From assembly GCA_017449025.1 (NCBI GenBank), contig JAFSKJ010000036.1:1-64000 (forward strand): a stretch of DNA of 64,000 bases. Direction: 5' to 3'. Below the pieces are notes generated by a model. That model ran no database searches. It was not told the DNA's origin and was given only the letters and a program-made list of their open reading frames with translations. A program made the translations under genes and the position numbers. Source of the stretch: Prevotella sp. GTDB lineage: Bacteria; Bacteroidota; Bacteroidia; Bacteroidales; Bacteroidaceae. Below, in pieces: positions 7,587-16,584 of the stretch; positions within the stretch are counted from its first letter, which is position 1; each line of letters opens with the position of its first letter.

Positions 7587-8375
7587 ATGAAGATATTAAT
7601 TATGGGAGCAGGCAAGATGGGAAGCTTCTTCATCGACCTGCTGAGCTTCGACCACGAGGTGGCCGTCTTTGAACGTGACCCGCTCCGCATGCGCTTCACA
7701 TACAACTGCCAGCGCTTCACCACACTTGAGGAAGTGCGCGACTTCAGGCCAGAACTGCTAATCAACGCTGTAACGCTCAAGTACACCATACCCGTGTTCG
7801 AACAGGTGATACCATACCTGCCAAAGGAGTGCATCATCAGCGACATAGCATCGGTGAAGACCGACCTCAAGGAATTCTACGACAAGTCCGGCATGCGCTA
7901 CGTGTCAACCCACCCCATGTTCGGACCCACCTTCGCCAACCTGCAGCAGCTCTCCGAGGAGAACGCCATCATCATAAGCGAGGGCGACTATATGGGGCGC
8001 ATATTCTTCAAGGACCTATACCAGCGGTTGGGGCTTAACATCTACGAATACACCTTCGAGGAGCACGACCGCACGGTGGCCTACTCGCTTAGCATTCCAT
8101 TCGTTTCAACATTCGTCTTCGCTGCTGTCATGAAACACCAGGACGCGCCGGGCACCACCTTCAAGCGCCACATGAAGATAGCGAAGGGGGTGCTCAACGA
8201 AGACGACTACCTGCTGCAGGAAATACTCTTCAATCCCTACACCCACGACCAGGTGTCGCAGATACGCAAGGAACTGAAGGAGCTGCTCGAGATAATCGAC
8301 AACAAGGACGGCGACGGCATGAAGGGCTACCTGCGCAAGATACGCAACAACGTGCGGAGAGACATAGAAGTATAG
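7587..8375 (+). CDS. tyrA: Prephenate dehydrogenase
   Basis: 262 aa from ATG 7587; the in-frame GTG at 7557 lies in the repeat. It oxidises and decarboxylates prephenate to 4-hydroxyphenylpyruvate for Tyr synthesis. The N-terminus has a Rossmann dinucleotide-binding motif (ILIMGAGKMGSFF), followed by SDIASVKTDL and the family motif STHPMFGPT with its conserved His. The C-terminal half is the helical dimerisation domain. There is no fused chorismate mutase or ACT domain, consistent with the mutase lying on the DAHP synthase. Last gene of the aromatic operon; a new promoter follows at 8433. Confidence 0.93.
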   Translation: MKILIMGAGKMGSFFIDLLSFDHEVAVFERDPLRMRFTYNCQRFTTLEEVRDFRPELLINAVTLKYTIPVFEQVIPYLPKECIISDIASVKTDLKEFYDKSGMRYVSTHPMFGPTFANLQQLSEENAIIISEGDYMGRIFFKDLYQRLGLNIYEYTFEEHDRTVAYSLSIPFVSTFVFAAVMKHQDAPGTTFKRHMKIAKGVLNEDDYLLQEILFNPYTHDQVSQIRKELKELLEIIDNKDGDGMKGYLRKIRNNVRRDIEV

Positions 8376-8432
8376 ACTAACTGCTACAGGAATATATAAA
8401 ATATGTTAGAGCGCGTGAATAAGAAAGAAAAG

Positions 8433-8464
8433 CTTGGTGGTATTGTAAAAAATTTGTAACTTTG
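8433..8464 (+). promoter_or_regulatory. Promoter of the coiled-coil protein / export operon
   Basis: CTTG (8433-8436) and TAACTTTG (8457-8464), 20 bases apart, 23 bases before the ATG at 8488. Confidence 0.7.
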
Positions 8465-8487
8465 CACCCAATATTCACACACAGGAC

Positions 8488-9357
8488 ATGAAGAAAAAGA
8501 TTCTTATACCACTGATTCTGGTGATTCTGGTGCTGGCAGGCGGCGTGGCGTGGCTCTTCAAGAACCTTGAGGAGCAGAAACAAGTGAACCGCGACATGCA
8601 GGAACTGGCGGAACTCGACAAGAAAGAGATGGAGAACGAGTACGAGCGCTTTGCGCTGCAGTACAGTGAGATGAAAACTCAGATAAACAACGACTCCATC
8701 ATTGCACAGCTCACCGAGGAGCAGATGCGCACGCAGCAGCTGCTGGCAGAACTGAAGGAGGTGAAGGCAAACGACGCCCGAGAGATTACCCGCCTGAAGA
8801 AGGAGCTGGCTACGGTGAGAGCGGTACTGCGCTCGTATGTATTGGAGATAGACTCCCTTAACCGCTTGAACGAGAGCCTGAAACAGGAGAACACTCGCGT
8901 AAAGGAGGAGCTGTCGAACCGCGAGACGCAGATAGCAGGACTGAGCAGCGAAAAGGCATCGCTGTCTGAGAAGGTGGCCATTGCCGCACAGCTCAACGCC
9001 ACCAACATACAGATGCGCCTTAAAGACGGTTCACGCCCGGCCAAGAAGCTAAAGAAATGCAAGACGGTGGAAGTGACGTTCACGGTAGCCCGCAACGTGA
9101 CGGCATCGAACGGCAACCGCAACTTCTACGTACGCATTCAGAATCCCGGCGGCAACACGCTTAGCGGCGGTGGCTCGTTCAGCTACTCAGGCAAGACCTT
9201 GGAGTGCACCATGAAGAAAATGGTGGAATACACTGGCGAGGAAACTTTGGTCACCATGTTCTGGCCGGTAAGCTCAATGATGGAGAGCGGCGACTATCGC
9301 GTAAGCATATTCTGCGACGGTCAGATGATTGGTTCGCGGACATTCTCATTCGAGTAA
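8488..9357 (+). CDS. Membrane-anchored coiled-coil protein of unknown function
   Basis: 289 aa. Residues about 4-24 form one hydrophobic segment (ILIPLILVILVLAGGVAWLF), probably an uncleaved membrane anchor. Residues about 27-175 are charged and heptad-like, predicted as a long coiled coil. The C-terminal 100 residues, after a Lys-rich stretch, look like a compact beta-rich domain (VEVTFTVARN, FYVRIQNPGG, RVSIFCDGQMIG). The family is recognisable as a Bacteroidales conserved type, but I know no function. It is the first gene of a transcript continuing, 27 bases later, into the TolC-like gene, so an envelope role linked to export is possible. Confidence 0.75.
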   Translation: MKKKILIPLILVILVLAGGVAWLFKNLEEQKQVNRDMQELAELDKKEMENEYERFALQYSEMKTQINNDSIIAQLTEEQMRTQQLLAELKEVKANDAREITRLKKELATVRAVLRSYVLEIDSLNRLNESLKQENTRVKEELSNRETQIAGLSSEKASLSEKVAIAAQLNATNIQMRLKDGSRPAKKLKKCKTVEVTFTVARNVTASNGNRNFYVRIQNPGGNTLSGGGSFSYSGKTLECTMKKMVEYTGEETLVTMFWPVSSMMESGDYRVSIFCDGQMIGSRTFSFE

Positions 9358-9384
9358 ACACCTATACTAAATACGATAGAAAGT

Positions 9385-10956
9385 ATGAACGACAACAGCT
9401 TGGAAGAGGCCATGAGGAAAGCATCGAGGTGGATAGTGCCACTATGCATGCTGACACTCATGCCAAACCCAATGAGCGGACAGCGCCTGCTGAACCTTGA
9501 CAGCTGCAGGGCATTGGCACTGCGCAACAACAAGCAGGTGGGCATTTCGCACATTAAGCAGGACGTGGCAAGAAACCTGCGCAAGTCGGCTCGCACAAAG
9601 TATCTGCCGCACATAAGTGCATACGGAGCCTACGAACACACCAGCCGCGAGGTGTCGCTGCTCAACAATGAGCAGAAACAGTCGCTGCCACAGATAGGCA
9701 ATGCCATCACGGCTGGATGGAAAGAAGAGCTGGCGGGTACGGCACAGGGCATAGCACAAGACCCAGTGAAGATGCAGACGCTTGAGGCATTGCTCAAGCC
9801 TTTCGGACTCACCACACAGGGACTTGTAGAAGGGGGCAATGCACGCATCGACGCCCTTGCAGAGTCGCTCAACCAGGCAGGACAGGGACTTGTCCACGAC
9901 ATGCGCACAAACACCCGCAACATCTGGTCGGGAGCAGTAATGCTAACACAGCCCATATTCATGGGAGGAAGCATAGTAGCCATGAACAAGATGGCCGACA
10001 TAAACGAAAGCATGATGGCCAACCGCGCCGATGCACGCACCCAACAGACTATCTTCGACATTGACATGGCCTACTGGCAGGTGGTGTCGCTGAACCACAA
10101 GAAGCGTCTGGCTGAGAGCTACCTCGAACTTGTGAGGAAACTGGACTCCGACGTGACAAAGATGATTAACGAGGGAGTGGCCACACGCAGCGACGGCCTG
10201 AGCGTGAGCGTGAGAGTGAACGAGGCAGAGATGGCCGTGACAAAGGTCGACGACGGACTGACACTCTCGCGAATGCTCCTCTGCCAGCTCTGCGGCCTGC
10301 CCATGAACGAGCAGATAGTGCTCAAGGACGAGAACTCAGACTCGCTGGTGATTGACCAAGAACAGCAATTGCCTGTGGTAGATACAGACCAGGCTGCCGC
10401 GGCACGCCCTGAACTGAAAATGCTTCGCAACACCGTAGACATCAGCCGCCAGCTGACCAACATTCTCAAAGCAGGCAACCTGCCAACAGTTGCACTTACA
10501 GGCGGTTACCTCATCAGCAATCCCAATGCCTTCAACGGATGGGAGAGAAAGTGGGGCGGAGTATGGAACGTAGGTGTGATGATAAGAGTGCCGGTATGGA
10601 ACTGGGGCGACGTGACCTACAAGGTGAGAGCCTCGAAGGGAGCCACCACCATAGCGTCGCTCGAACTGGAAGAGGCACGCGAGAAGATTGAGCTACAACT
10701 AAGCCAGAGTTCATTCAAGGTGACAGAGTCGCAGAAGCGCCTGGCAATGGCCAAAGCAAATATTGCACGCGCCAACGAAAACCTACGCTCGGCTAACCTC
10801 GGATTCCACGAGGGAGTGATTACCCCCACCACCGTAATGGAGGCACAGACGGCCTGGCTTCAGGCACAGTCGCAGAAAATAGACGCAGAAATCGACGTCA
10901 AGCTCAGCAACATTAACCTGCAGAAGGCTATGGGCGAGTTACACATAGAAAATTAA
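9385..10956 (+). CDS. TolC-family outer membrane efflux protein
   Basis: 523 aa. Outer membrane channel that pairs with the HlyD-type adaptor encoded next. A signal-like hydrophobic stretch follows the second Met (residue 10: MRKASRWIVPLCMLTLM), so translation may begin at 9412 rather than 9385. The sequence shows two long helical repeats typical of the outer membrane factor family, with ILFMGGSIVAMNKMA-like and RVPVWNWGDV segments marking the two strands regions, and a central part (about 100-180) longer than in E. coli TolC. Gap to the next gene is 24 bases. Confidence 0.88.
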   Translation: MNDNSLEEAMRKASRWIVPLCMLTLMPNPMSGQRLLNLDSCRALALRNNKQVGISHIKQDVARNLRKSARTKYLPHISAYGAYEHTSREVSLLNNEQKQSLPQIGNAITAGWKEELAGTAQGIAQDPVKMQTLEALLKPFGLTTQGLVEGGNARIDALAESLNQAGQGLVHDMRTNTRNIWSGAVMLTQPIFMGGSIVAMNKMADINESMMANRADARTQQTIFDIDMAYWQVVSLNHKKRLAESYLELVRKLDSDVTKMINEGVATRSDGLSVSVRVNEAEMAVTKVDDGLTLSRMLLCQLCGLPMNEQIVLKDENSDSLVIDQEQQLPVVDTDQAAAARPELKMLRNTVDISRQLTNILKAGNLPTVALTGGYLISNPNAFNGWERKWGGVWNVGVMIRVPVWNWGDVTYKVRASKGATTIASLELEEAREKIELQLSQSSFKVTESQKRLAMAKANIARANENLRSANLGFHEGVITPTTVMEAQTAWLQAQSQKIDAEIDVKLSNINLQKAMGELHIEN

Positions 10957-10980
10957 TAACTGATAATTGAAGATAACACC

Positions 10981-11967
10981 ATGTCAGCAAAGAGTCAACA
11001 TAACAACATCCTGCTCGCCATCGTAGGCTTTGCAGTAGTAGTGATTATCGTAGCACTTATAGGATTCTTCGCACTTGACCGCGACCCAGAAGTGATACAG
11101 GGACAGATGGAGGTAAGCGAGTACCGCGTGTCGAGCAAGGTTCCGGGCAGAATACTCGAGATACGTGTCAAGGAGGGCGACTTTGTGAAGGCCGGCGACA
11201 CACTGGCCATCATCGACGCGCCGGAGGTTCGCGCCAAGATGGAACAGGCACGCAGCGCAGAGAGCGCAGCGGAGGCCATAGAGCTGAAGGCCAACAACGG
11301 TGCCCGCGAGGAACAGATACGCGGGGCGTTCTCCGTGCTCCAGCAGGCAAAGGCCGGGTTGGAGATTGCCGAGAAGTCGTACACACGCGTGCAGAGGCTC
11401 TACGACGAGGGCGTTCTGTCTGAGCAAAAGCGAGACGAGGCACTGGCACAATACAAGGCAATGGAAGCCCAGGTGAAAGCAGCGCAGAGCCAGTACGACA
11501 TGGCCGTCAACGGTGCGCGCCGCGAGGACAAGCTTGCCGCCAGGGCACAGGTAGGGCGCGCACGCGGTGCCGTCAACGAGGTCAGCTCATACATCGGTGA
11601 GACTGTACAGACAGCGCAGATGGACGGCGAGGTGAGTTCCATCTACCCTAAGGTGGGTGAGCTGGTGGGCACAGGGACGCCGATAATGACCATATCCGTG
11701 ATGACAGACATGTGGGGCACGTTCAACGTGCGCGAAGACCAGCTTAACGGCTTACAGGTAGGAACGGAGTTCACTGCCTTCGTGCCCGCATTCAACAAGG
11801 AAATGCGCATGAAGGTCTACTATATGAAAGACCAGGGCAGCTACGCCGTGTGGAAGGCCACCAAGGCCAACGGCCAGTACGACCTGAAGACCTTTGAGGT
11901 AAAGGCCCGCCCCATTGACAAGATTGACGGCCTGCGCCCGGGAATGTCGCTCATCTTCAAGGAATGA
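10981..11967 (+). CDS. HlyD-family membrane fusion protein
   Basis: 328 aa. Periplasmic adaptor between inner membrane permeases and the TolC-like channel. One N-terminal membrane segment (about 10-31, ILLAIVGFAVVVIIVALIGF), then a split lipoyl-like beta domain (KVPGRILEIRVKEGDFVKAG at 50-70 and its partner near 215-235, MDGEVSSIYPKVGELV), with an Ala/Glu-rich coiled-coil hairpin between. It overlaps the next gene by 4 bases (ATGA), indicating translational coupling. Confidence 0.9.
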   Translation: MSAKSQHNNILLAIVGFAVVVIIVALIGFFALDRDPEVIQGQMEVSEYRVSSKVPGRILEIRVKEGDFVKAGDTLAIIDAPEVRAKMEQARSAESAAEAIELKANNGAREEQIRGAFSVLQQAKAGLEIAEKSYTRVQRLYDEGVLSEQKRDEALAQYKAMEAQVKAAQSQYDMAVNGARREDKLAARAQVGRARGAVNEVSSYIGETVQTAQMDGEVSSIYPKVGELVGTGTPIMTISVMTDMWGTFNVREDQLNGLQVGTEFTAFVPAFNKEMRMKVYYMKDQGSYAVWKATKANGQYDLKTFEVKARPIDKIDGLRPGMSLIFKE

Positions 11968-13133
11968 AGTACCTGCACCTGATTCTCCAACTCGCCCGTC
12001 GCGAAGCCAGGATACTCTACAAGAACCACATCTACGGCTTCTGCATGGTGGTCTTCCCGCTGCTGGTGATACTCTTCTTCACCTCGCTCATGGACGAAGG
12101 CCAGCCACAGGAGATGCCCGTAGGTATTGTAGACCTCGACCAGACGTCGACCACAAGGGCCCTTGAGCGCCGGCTCGACGCCTTCCAGGCCTCACGCGTC
12201 GTTGCGCGCTACACATCGGTAGCCGAGGCGCGTAGAGCCATACAGGAGAACCAGATCTACGCCTTCCTCTACCTGCCCAAGGGCACTACCGACGCCCTGC
12301 TCTCAGGCCGCCAGCCAAAGATTTCGTTCTACTACTCGCAGGCTTCTCTCACAGCAGGTGCCCTGCTCTTCAAAGACCTTAAGACCATAGCTACACTCGG
12401 CTCGGCAGCCGTAGGGCAAGCCACCATGCAGGCACGGGGCCTGACTCCGGAACAAATACAGACCCTGCTACAGCCCATACGCATCGACCTCCACCAGATT
12501 GCCAACCCGTGGACAAACTACAACGTCTACCTCTCCACGATGCTCGTGCCCGGTTGCATCATGCTTTTCATTTTCCTCATCTCTGCCTACAGCATAGGCA
12601 TGGAGCTGAAGACCAGGCGCTCGAAAGAGTGGATAATGATGGCCGACGGCAACGCTGTGGTGGCCATCATAGGCAAGTTCCTGCCACAGACGCTGATTTT
12701 CCTTGCCGTTGTCTACCTATACCAATACTATGTTTTCGGCATTCTGCACTTCCCATGCTTGGGAAGCCCCTGGAAGCTCGTCATTCTCGGACTGCTGCAG
12801 GTGCTGGCATCACAGGGATTCGGCATTTTCGCCTTCGGCCTCATGCCCTCGCTGCGAATGTCGATGAGCATTTGCTCGCTTTGGGCAGTACTCAGCTTCT
12901 CCATGGCCGGCAGCGCCTTCCCGCTGATGGGCATGGACGGCCCGCTGCAGTCGCTGGCATGGCTCTTCCCCCTGCGCCACTACTACATGGTTTATCAGAT
13001 ATGCGTGTTCAACGGCTACCCGCTGCTTGAGGCGTGGTTCCACTTCTCTGCCCTTGCGGCCTTCACACTTCTGCCCTGGCCCCTGCTAAGGAAAATCAAG
13101 AACGCCATGCTCACCTATGAATACATACCGTAA
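11964..13133 (+). CDS. ABC-2 type transporter permease
   Basis: 389 aa, family of YhhJ/YbhS/YbhR permeases. One membrane helix near the N-terminus (about 22-42), a large extracytoplasmic domain (about 43-180), then five helices between about 190 and 375. It should form the membrane pore of an exporter with the following paralogue. No ATP-binding protein is encoded in this operon, so the ATPase must come from elsewhere or the complex works differently. The next gene starts at the base following its stop codon. Confidence 0.88.
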   Translation: MKYLHLILQLARREARILYKNHIYGFCMVVFPLLVILFFTSLMDEGQPQEMPVGIVDLDQTSTTRALERRLDAFQASRVVARYTSVAEARRAIQENQIYAFLYLPKGTTDALLSGRQPKISFYYSQASLTAGALLFKDLKTIATLGSAAVGQATMQARGLTPEQIQTLLQPIRIDLHQIANPWTNYNVYLSTMLVPGCIMLFIFLISAYSIGMELKTRRSKEWIMMADGNAVVAIIGKFLPQTLIFLAVVYLYQYYVFGILHFPCLGSPWKLVILGLLQVLASQGFGIFAFGLMPSLRMSMSICSLWAVLSFSMAGSAFPLMGMDGPLQSLAWLFPLRHYYMVYQICVFNGYPLLEAWFHFSALAAFTLLPWPLLRKIKNAMLTYEYIP

Positions 13134-14426
13134 ATGAAGAACAAGTTAAACGTCATAGAAGACTGCTGCTATATCTGGGCACAAGAGATGAAACAGGTGT
13201 TCCGCGACGAGGGAGTGCTCATCTTCTTCGTCATTGTGCCACTTGTCTATCCCCTACTCTACTCGTGGATATACAACAATGAGGTGGTGCGCGATGTGCC
13301 TGTGGTGGTGGTCGACCAGTCTCGTAGCGAGCTGTCGAGGAAATTCATCAGCATGTGCGACGCTTCGCCCGACGTGAGAATACGCTACCATGCTTCCGAC
13401 CTCGACGAGGCGCGCATGCTTGTCAGCCGGCAGGTGGTGAAGGGCATCTACTTCATTCCCTCAGACTTTGACACGCGCCTTGCGCGAATGGAGCAGGCCA
13501 CAATAAGCGTCTACTGCGACATGTCGCTGATGCTTGCCTACAAGGCGGTGTTCCAGACGGCCCAGGCTGTAAGCATGAAGATGGGCAGCGCTATTACCAC
13601 CCGCCTCGGGGGGCACTACACCAAGCGCGAAGAGCAGATAAGCGCACGGCCTCTCGACTTCGACGACGTGCCAATCTTCAACCCCGCAGGCGGCTACGGC
13701 ACGTTCATCCTGCCGGGAGTGCTAATACTCATACTCCAGCAGACGCTCGTGCTCGGCATTGGACTGTCGGCAGGCACGGCTCGCGAGAACAACCGCTTTG
13801 GCAACCTCATACCCATCAGCCGTCACTACCAGGGCATAATGCGAATACTGACAGGAAAGGCATTGTGCTATTTCATGGTCTATGCCGTCATGGGCGCATA
13901 CCTCACCCTTGTGGTGCCGAGGTTGTTCAACTTCCTCCACCTTGTGAGCTGGCAAGACTTGCTGATGCTGATGATTCCCTACTTGCTGGCCTGCATATTC
14001 TTCGGAATGGTGGTGTCGTGTCTGGTTCGATACCGCGAGAACGTCATGCTACTCATGGTGTTCGTGTCAGTGCCGCTGCTGTTCCTCAGCGGACTCAGCT
14101 GGCCGCAGTCGTCGATACCGAGATTCTGGCAGGGCGTTTCATGGCTGTTCCCCTCTACGTTCGGCGTAAGAGCTTTCATCCGTATGAATAACATGGGCGC
14201 GACACTCTCCGACGTCGTCACAGAGTATCGCGCATTGTGGGTGCTCGCAGGCTTCTACTTCTGCTTAGCCAGTGCCGTTTACCGCTACCAGATGCTGAAA
14301 TCGCGTCGCGACGCCCGCGAAGCCATTGAGATGATGGGACGCAAGGAGAAGGTGCGCCAGCGCATCCATAGCATCGGCTACCGTAAGTCAGACTCCTCCC
14401 CGTGGCCTGCCGACGGCTCCAAGTGA
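13134..14426 (+). CDS. ABC-2 type transporter permease, second subunit
   Basis: 430 aa. Same architecture as the preceding gene: helix near 27-47 (LIFFVIVPLVYPLLYSWIY), an extracytoplasmic domain to about 195, then a cluster of helices to about 390 (including LLMVFVSVPLLFLSGLSWP). The last 35 residues are charged and cytoplasmic. Start follows the previous stop without a gap. The 3' end overlaps the convergent kinase gene by 49 bases, so the two transcripts are complementary there. Substrate unknown; related systems export drugs or lipids. Confidence 0.88.
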   Translation: MKNKLNVIEDCCYIWAQEMKQVFRDEGVLIFFVIVPLVYPLLYSWIYNNEVVRDVPVVVVDQSRSELSRKFISMCDASPDVRIRYHASDLDEARMLVSRQVVKGIYFIPSDFDTRLARMEQATISVYCDMSLMLAYKAVFQTAQAVSMKMGSAITTRLGGHYTKREEQISARPLDFDDVPIFNPAGGYGTFILPGVLILILQQTLVLGIGLSAGTARENNRFGNLIPISRHYQGIMRILTGKALCYFMVYAVMGAYLTLVVPRLFNFLHLVSWQDLLMLMIPYLLACIFFGMVVSCLVRYRENVMLLMVFVSVPLLFLSGLSWPQSSIPRFWQGVSWLFPSTFGVRAFIRMNNMGATLSDVVTEYRALWVLAGFYFCLASAVYRYQMLKSRRDAREAIEMMGRKEKVRQRIHSIGYRKSDSSPWPADGSK

Positions 14427-16396
14427 CTGTATTCGGCTATGGTCTGCACCATTGCCGCAGGATTGCCCATGTCGAAGCGCTCACCATAGAGGCGCACGCC
14501 CATCATGCCGCTGCGCCTGCGCACGGCTTCGAGGGCCGAAGTCAGCTCAATCTCCTTCTTTTTGCTGCTGCCATTAGCCCTTCCATCTCCATTGATGTCA
14601 GTGCTGACATCTTCGGCATCGGCAGCTGCAATGTCTTCCCTTAACTGCTCGAACACCTCAGGCGTAAGTATATACTGTCCGAAAACGGAGCAGTACTCCT
14701 TGACACCCTTCTGGTTTCTCACTCCAAGGAATTCCTCGGCATACGACGAGCTGGGCTTCTCGTTCAGGACCGTGACAGTCAGCATGCGCTCGTCTTTGTC
14801 TTCCCACACGCCAGCCATTATTCCAAAGTGGCTCACGCTATTGAGTTCCACGGGATACAAGCCCACGAGCAACTGGTTGTAGCGCTCGTACTGCTCAATG
14901 AGCTGCAGGGCGCATGGCTTGTTTGACGTGGAGCGGTAGAGTGTGTCGCCGAGCATCAGCAGCACCGGCTCGCCATGAGCGAACTGTGCAGCCTGGTAGA
15001 CAGCGTGTCCGAATCCTCGCTTCTCTTTCTGATAGACATACCGAAGGCGCTTGCCAATGTTGAGTATGCGGTTCTCGTACTCCTGACTCTCGGTGTTGAG
15101 CTTACGCATGTGCTCGTCGGTGAGCGGACGCTCGAAGAAGTCGGCATACATCTGGCGCTCCTCCTCCGAACCGAGCACCAGGCATATCTCCTCTATCCCG
15201 CTCTGTATCAGCTCCTCAAGAAGTATGAGTATCACGGGACGTACCATGCCGTCGGGGCATGGAATCGGGAAGAAGTCTTTCTTTATTCCGCGCGTGGCGG
15301 GATAGAGACGGGTGCCGAAGCCTGCCACGGGGATGATGGCGCGACGCACGGTGTGCACGGGGTTCAACGTCAGCGTATAGGCGCGCATGCCCTGGCTGTT
15401 CAGATAGTCGCACAGCTGCAACTGGTCTTTCTGGCTGCGTGCCAGGAACTGTACAGAGCCGTCGCCGTGGGAGCCTACGCCCTTTCCGCCGTATACCATT
15501 TGCTGAATCTGCGGGTCGCTGAGCACACTGTGAAGCTTGGGGGCATGGAGAGCCTCGGACATCGGCACCACCATCTCGTCGAACATCTGCTCAGCCTCGG
15601 TCATCAGCCTGCCGAGCTTCTCAACCTCACCATCAGCCATGTAGCGTATGGCTCGGTCCACAATCTCGCGATTCTTGATGCCCAGGGCGTCATGCTCGCG
15701 CTGCTCTGCCTCGTTCTGGGCAAAGGGGTAAGCCTTGTTGAGGTCAGAGAGAATGCGTATGGTATCCTTCTCGGCGCAAAGGTCGGCAAAAACCCAGTAG
15801 AGGGGGCGCTTAACCACAAGCGACTGCACCTCCACCTCGTCGCCGTCGAAGGTCATCAGGTTAGGCTTTACTCCGAAGGCACACGCCTGGTCCAAACGGC
15901 CACAGCGCGACGATGTGCGCAGCTCGCCGAGGTATGCAATGTTCATCTCGCCGAGAGTGTTCAAGTTCAGCTTATATAATAAATTGAACGCGCGCGCGAC
16001 GAGGACACAGATAGCAGCCGAGCTGCTCAGGCCGCTCTTCATGGGCAGCGTCATGCTGGTGAGCTTGATGCGCACGCCGCCCACCTTATACCACTCCAGC
16101 ATATATGAAGCCACGCCCGCACAGTAGCTGAAGAACGAACCAGACTTAGCAATGCGCTTCAGCTCTGTCTCGTCCATGCGGCAGGCAAAGTCCTGCCACT
16201 GGCTCTCTATCTCGGGAGCCACACTCTGCATCTCGAAGATCGACGATTTCTCCACCTCGGCATATATGCCCTGCTCAATACCCGTTACTATGGCTGCGCC
16301 GGGAACGATGTCGGCATTCATGGTGCGGTAGTGTCCGGCCCAGTCAGTATGCTCGCCAAACAGGCAAAGACGGCCGGGAACAAATAGTTTTTTCAT
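14378..16396 (-). CDS. GHMP sugar kinase fused to sugar-1-phosphate nucleotidyltransferase
   Basis: 672 aa from ATG 16396; an upstream in-frame ATG lies in the promoter. N-terminal part (1 to about 355) is a galactokinase-like GHMP kinase: GRLCLFGEHTDWAG at 9-22, the phosphate-loop motif PMKSGLSSSAA near 120, and a late glycine motif GGKGVGSHGDGS near 310. C-terminal part (about 360-672) is a GalU-like nucleotidyltransferase beginning AIIPVAGFGTRLYPATRG with the catalytic K after it, and LLMLGDTLY for metal binding. Together they would turn a free sugar into a nucleotide sugar via the 1-phosphate, as Fkp does for fucose but with domains in reverse order. The UTP-type signature suggests a UDP-sugar; which sugar is unknown. 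Confidence 0.88.
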   Translation of the reverse strand: MKKLFVPGRLCLFGEHTDWAGHYRTMNADIVPGAAIVTGIEQGIYAEVEKSSIFEMQSVAPEIESQWQDFACRMDETELKRIAKSGSFFSYCAGVASYMLEWYKVGGVRIKLTSMTLPMKSGLSSSAAICVLVARAFNLLYKLNLNTLGEMNIAYLGELRTSSRCGRLDQACAFGVKPNLMTFDGDEVEVQSLVVKRPLYWVFADLCAEKDTIRILSDLNKAYPFAQNEAEQREHDALGIKNREIVDRAIRYMADGEVEKLGRLMTEAEQMFDEMVVPMSEALHAPKLHSVLSDPQIQQMVYGGKGVGSHGDGSVQFLARSQKDQLQLCDYLNSQGMRAYTLTLNPVHTVRRAIIPVAGFGTRLYPATRGIKKDFFPIPCPDGMVRPVILILLEELIQSGIEEICLVLGSEEERQMYADFFERPLTDEHMRKLNTESQEYENRILNIGKRLRYVYQKEKRGFGHAVYQAAQFAHGEPVLLMLGDTLYRSTSNKPCALQLIEQYERYNQLLVGLYPVELNSVSHFGIMAGVWEDKDERMLTVTVLNEKPSSSYAEEFLGVRNQKGVKEYCSVFGQYILTPEVFEQLREDIAAADAEDVSTDINGDGRANGSSKKKEIELTSALEAVRRRSGMMGVRLYGERFDMGNPAAMVQTIAEYSHLEPSAGHGEESDLR

Positions 16397-16428
16397 ACAG
16401 TTGCTTATATTTTTTAGGTTATTTTCGG

Positions 16429-16459
16429 CAAAGTTACAACAAAAAAGTAATTTTTCCAA
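16429..16459 (-). promoter_or_regulatory. Promoter of the kinase-nucleotidyltransferase gene
   Basis: Minus-strand TTG (16457-16459) and TAACTTTG (16429-16436), 20 bases apart. Back to back with the sigma factor promoter, whose -33 element begins eight bases away. Confidence 0.72.
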
Positions 16460-16466
16460 CAAAATG

Positions 16467-16498
16467 TTTGGCTATTTTAATTATTTTACCTACTTTTG
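16467..16498 (+). promoter_or_regulatory. Promoter of the ECF sigma factor gene
   Basis: TTTG (16467-16470) and TACTTTTG (16491-16498) with a 20-base spacer. It matches the housekeeping consensus, leaving a leader of about 80 bases before ATG 16585. Confidence 0.7.
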
Positions 16499-16584
16499 CA
16501 CCGACAACAATTAATTAATAACTCATTTTAAACCTATTTATTGCCTATCGACGTAGATTTTACTTCATCAAGACCAATTAAAGT

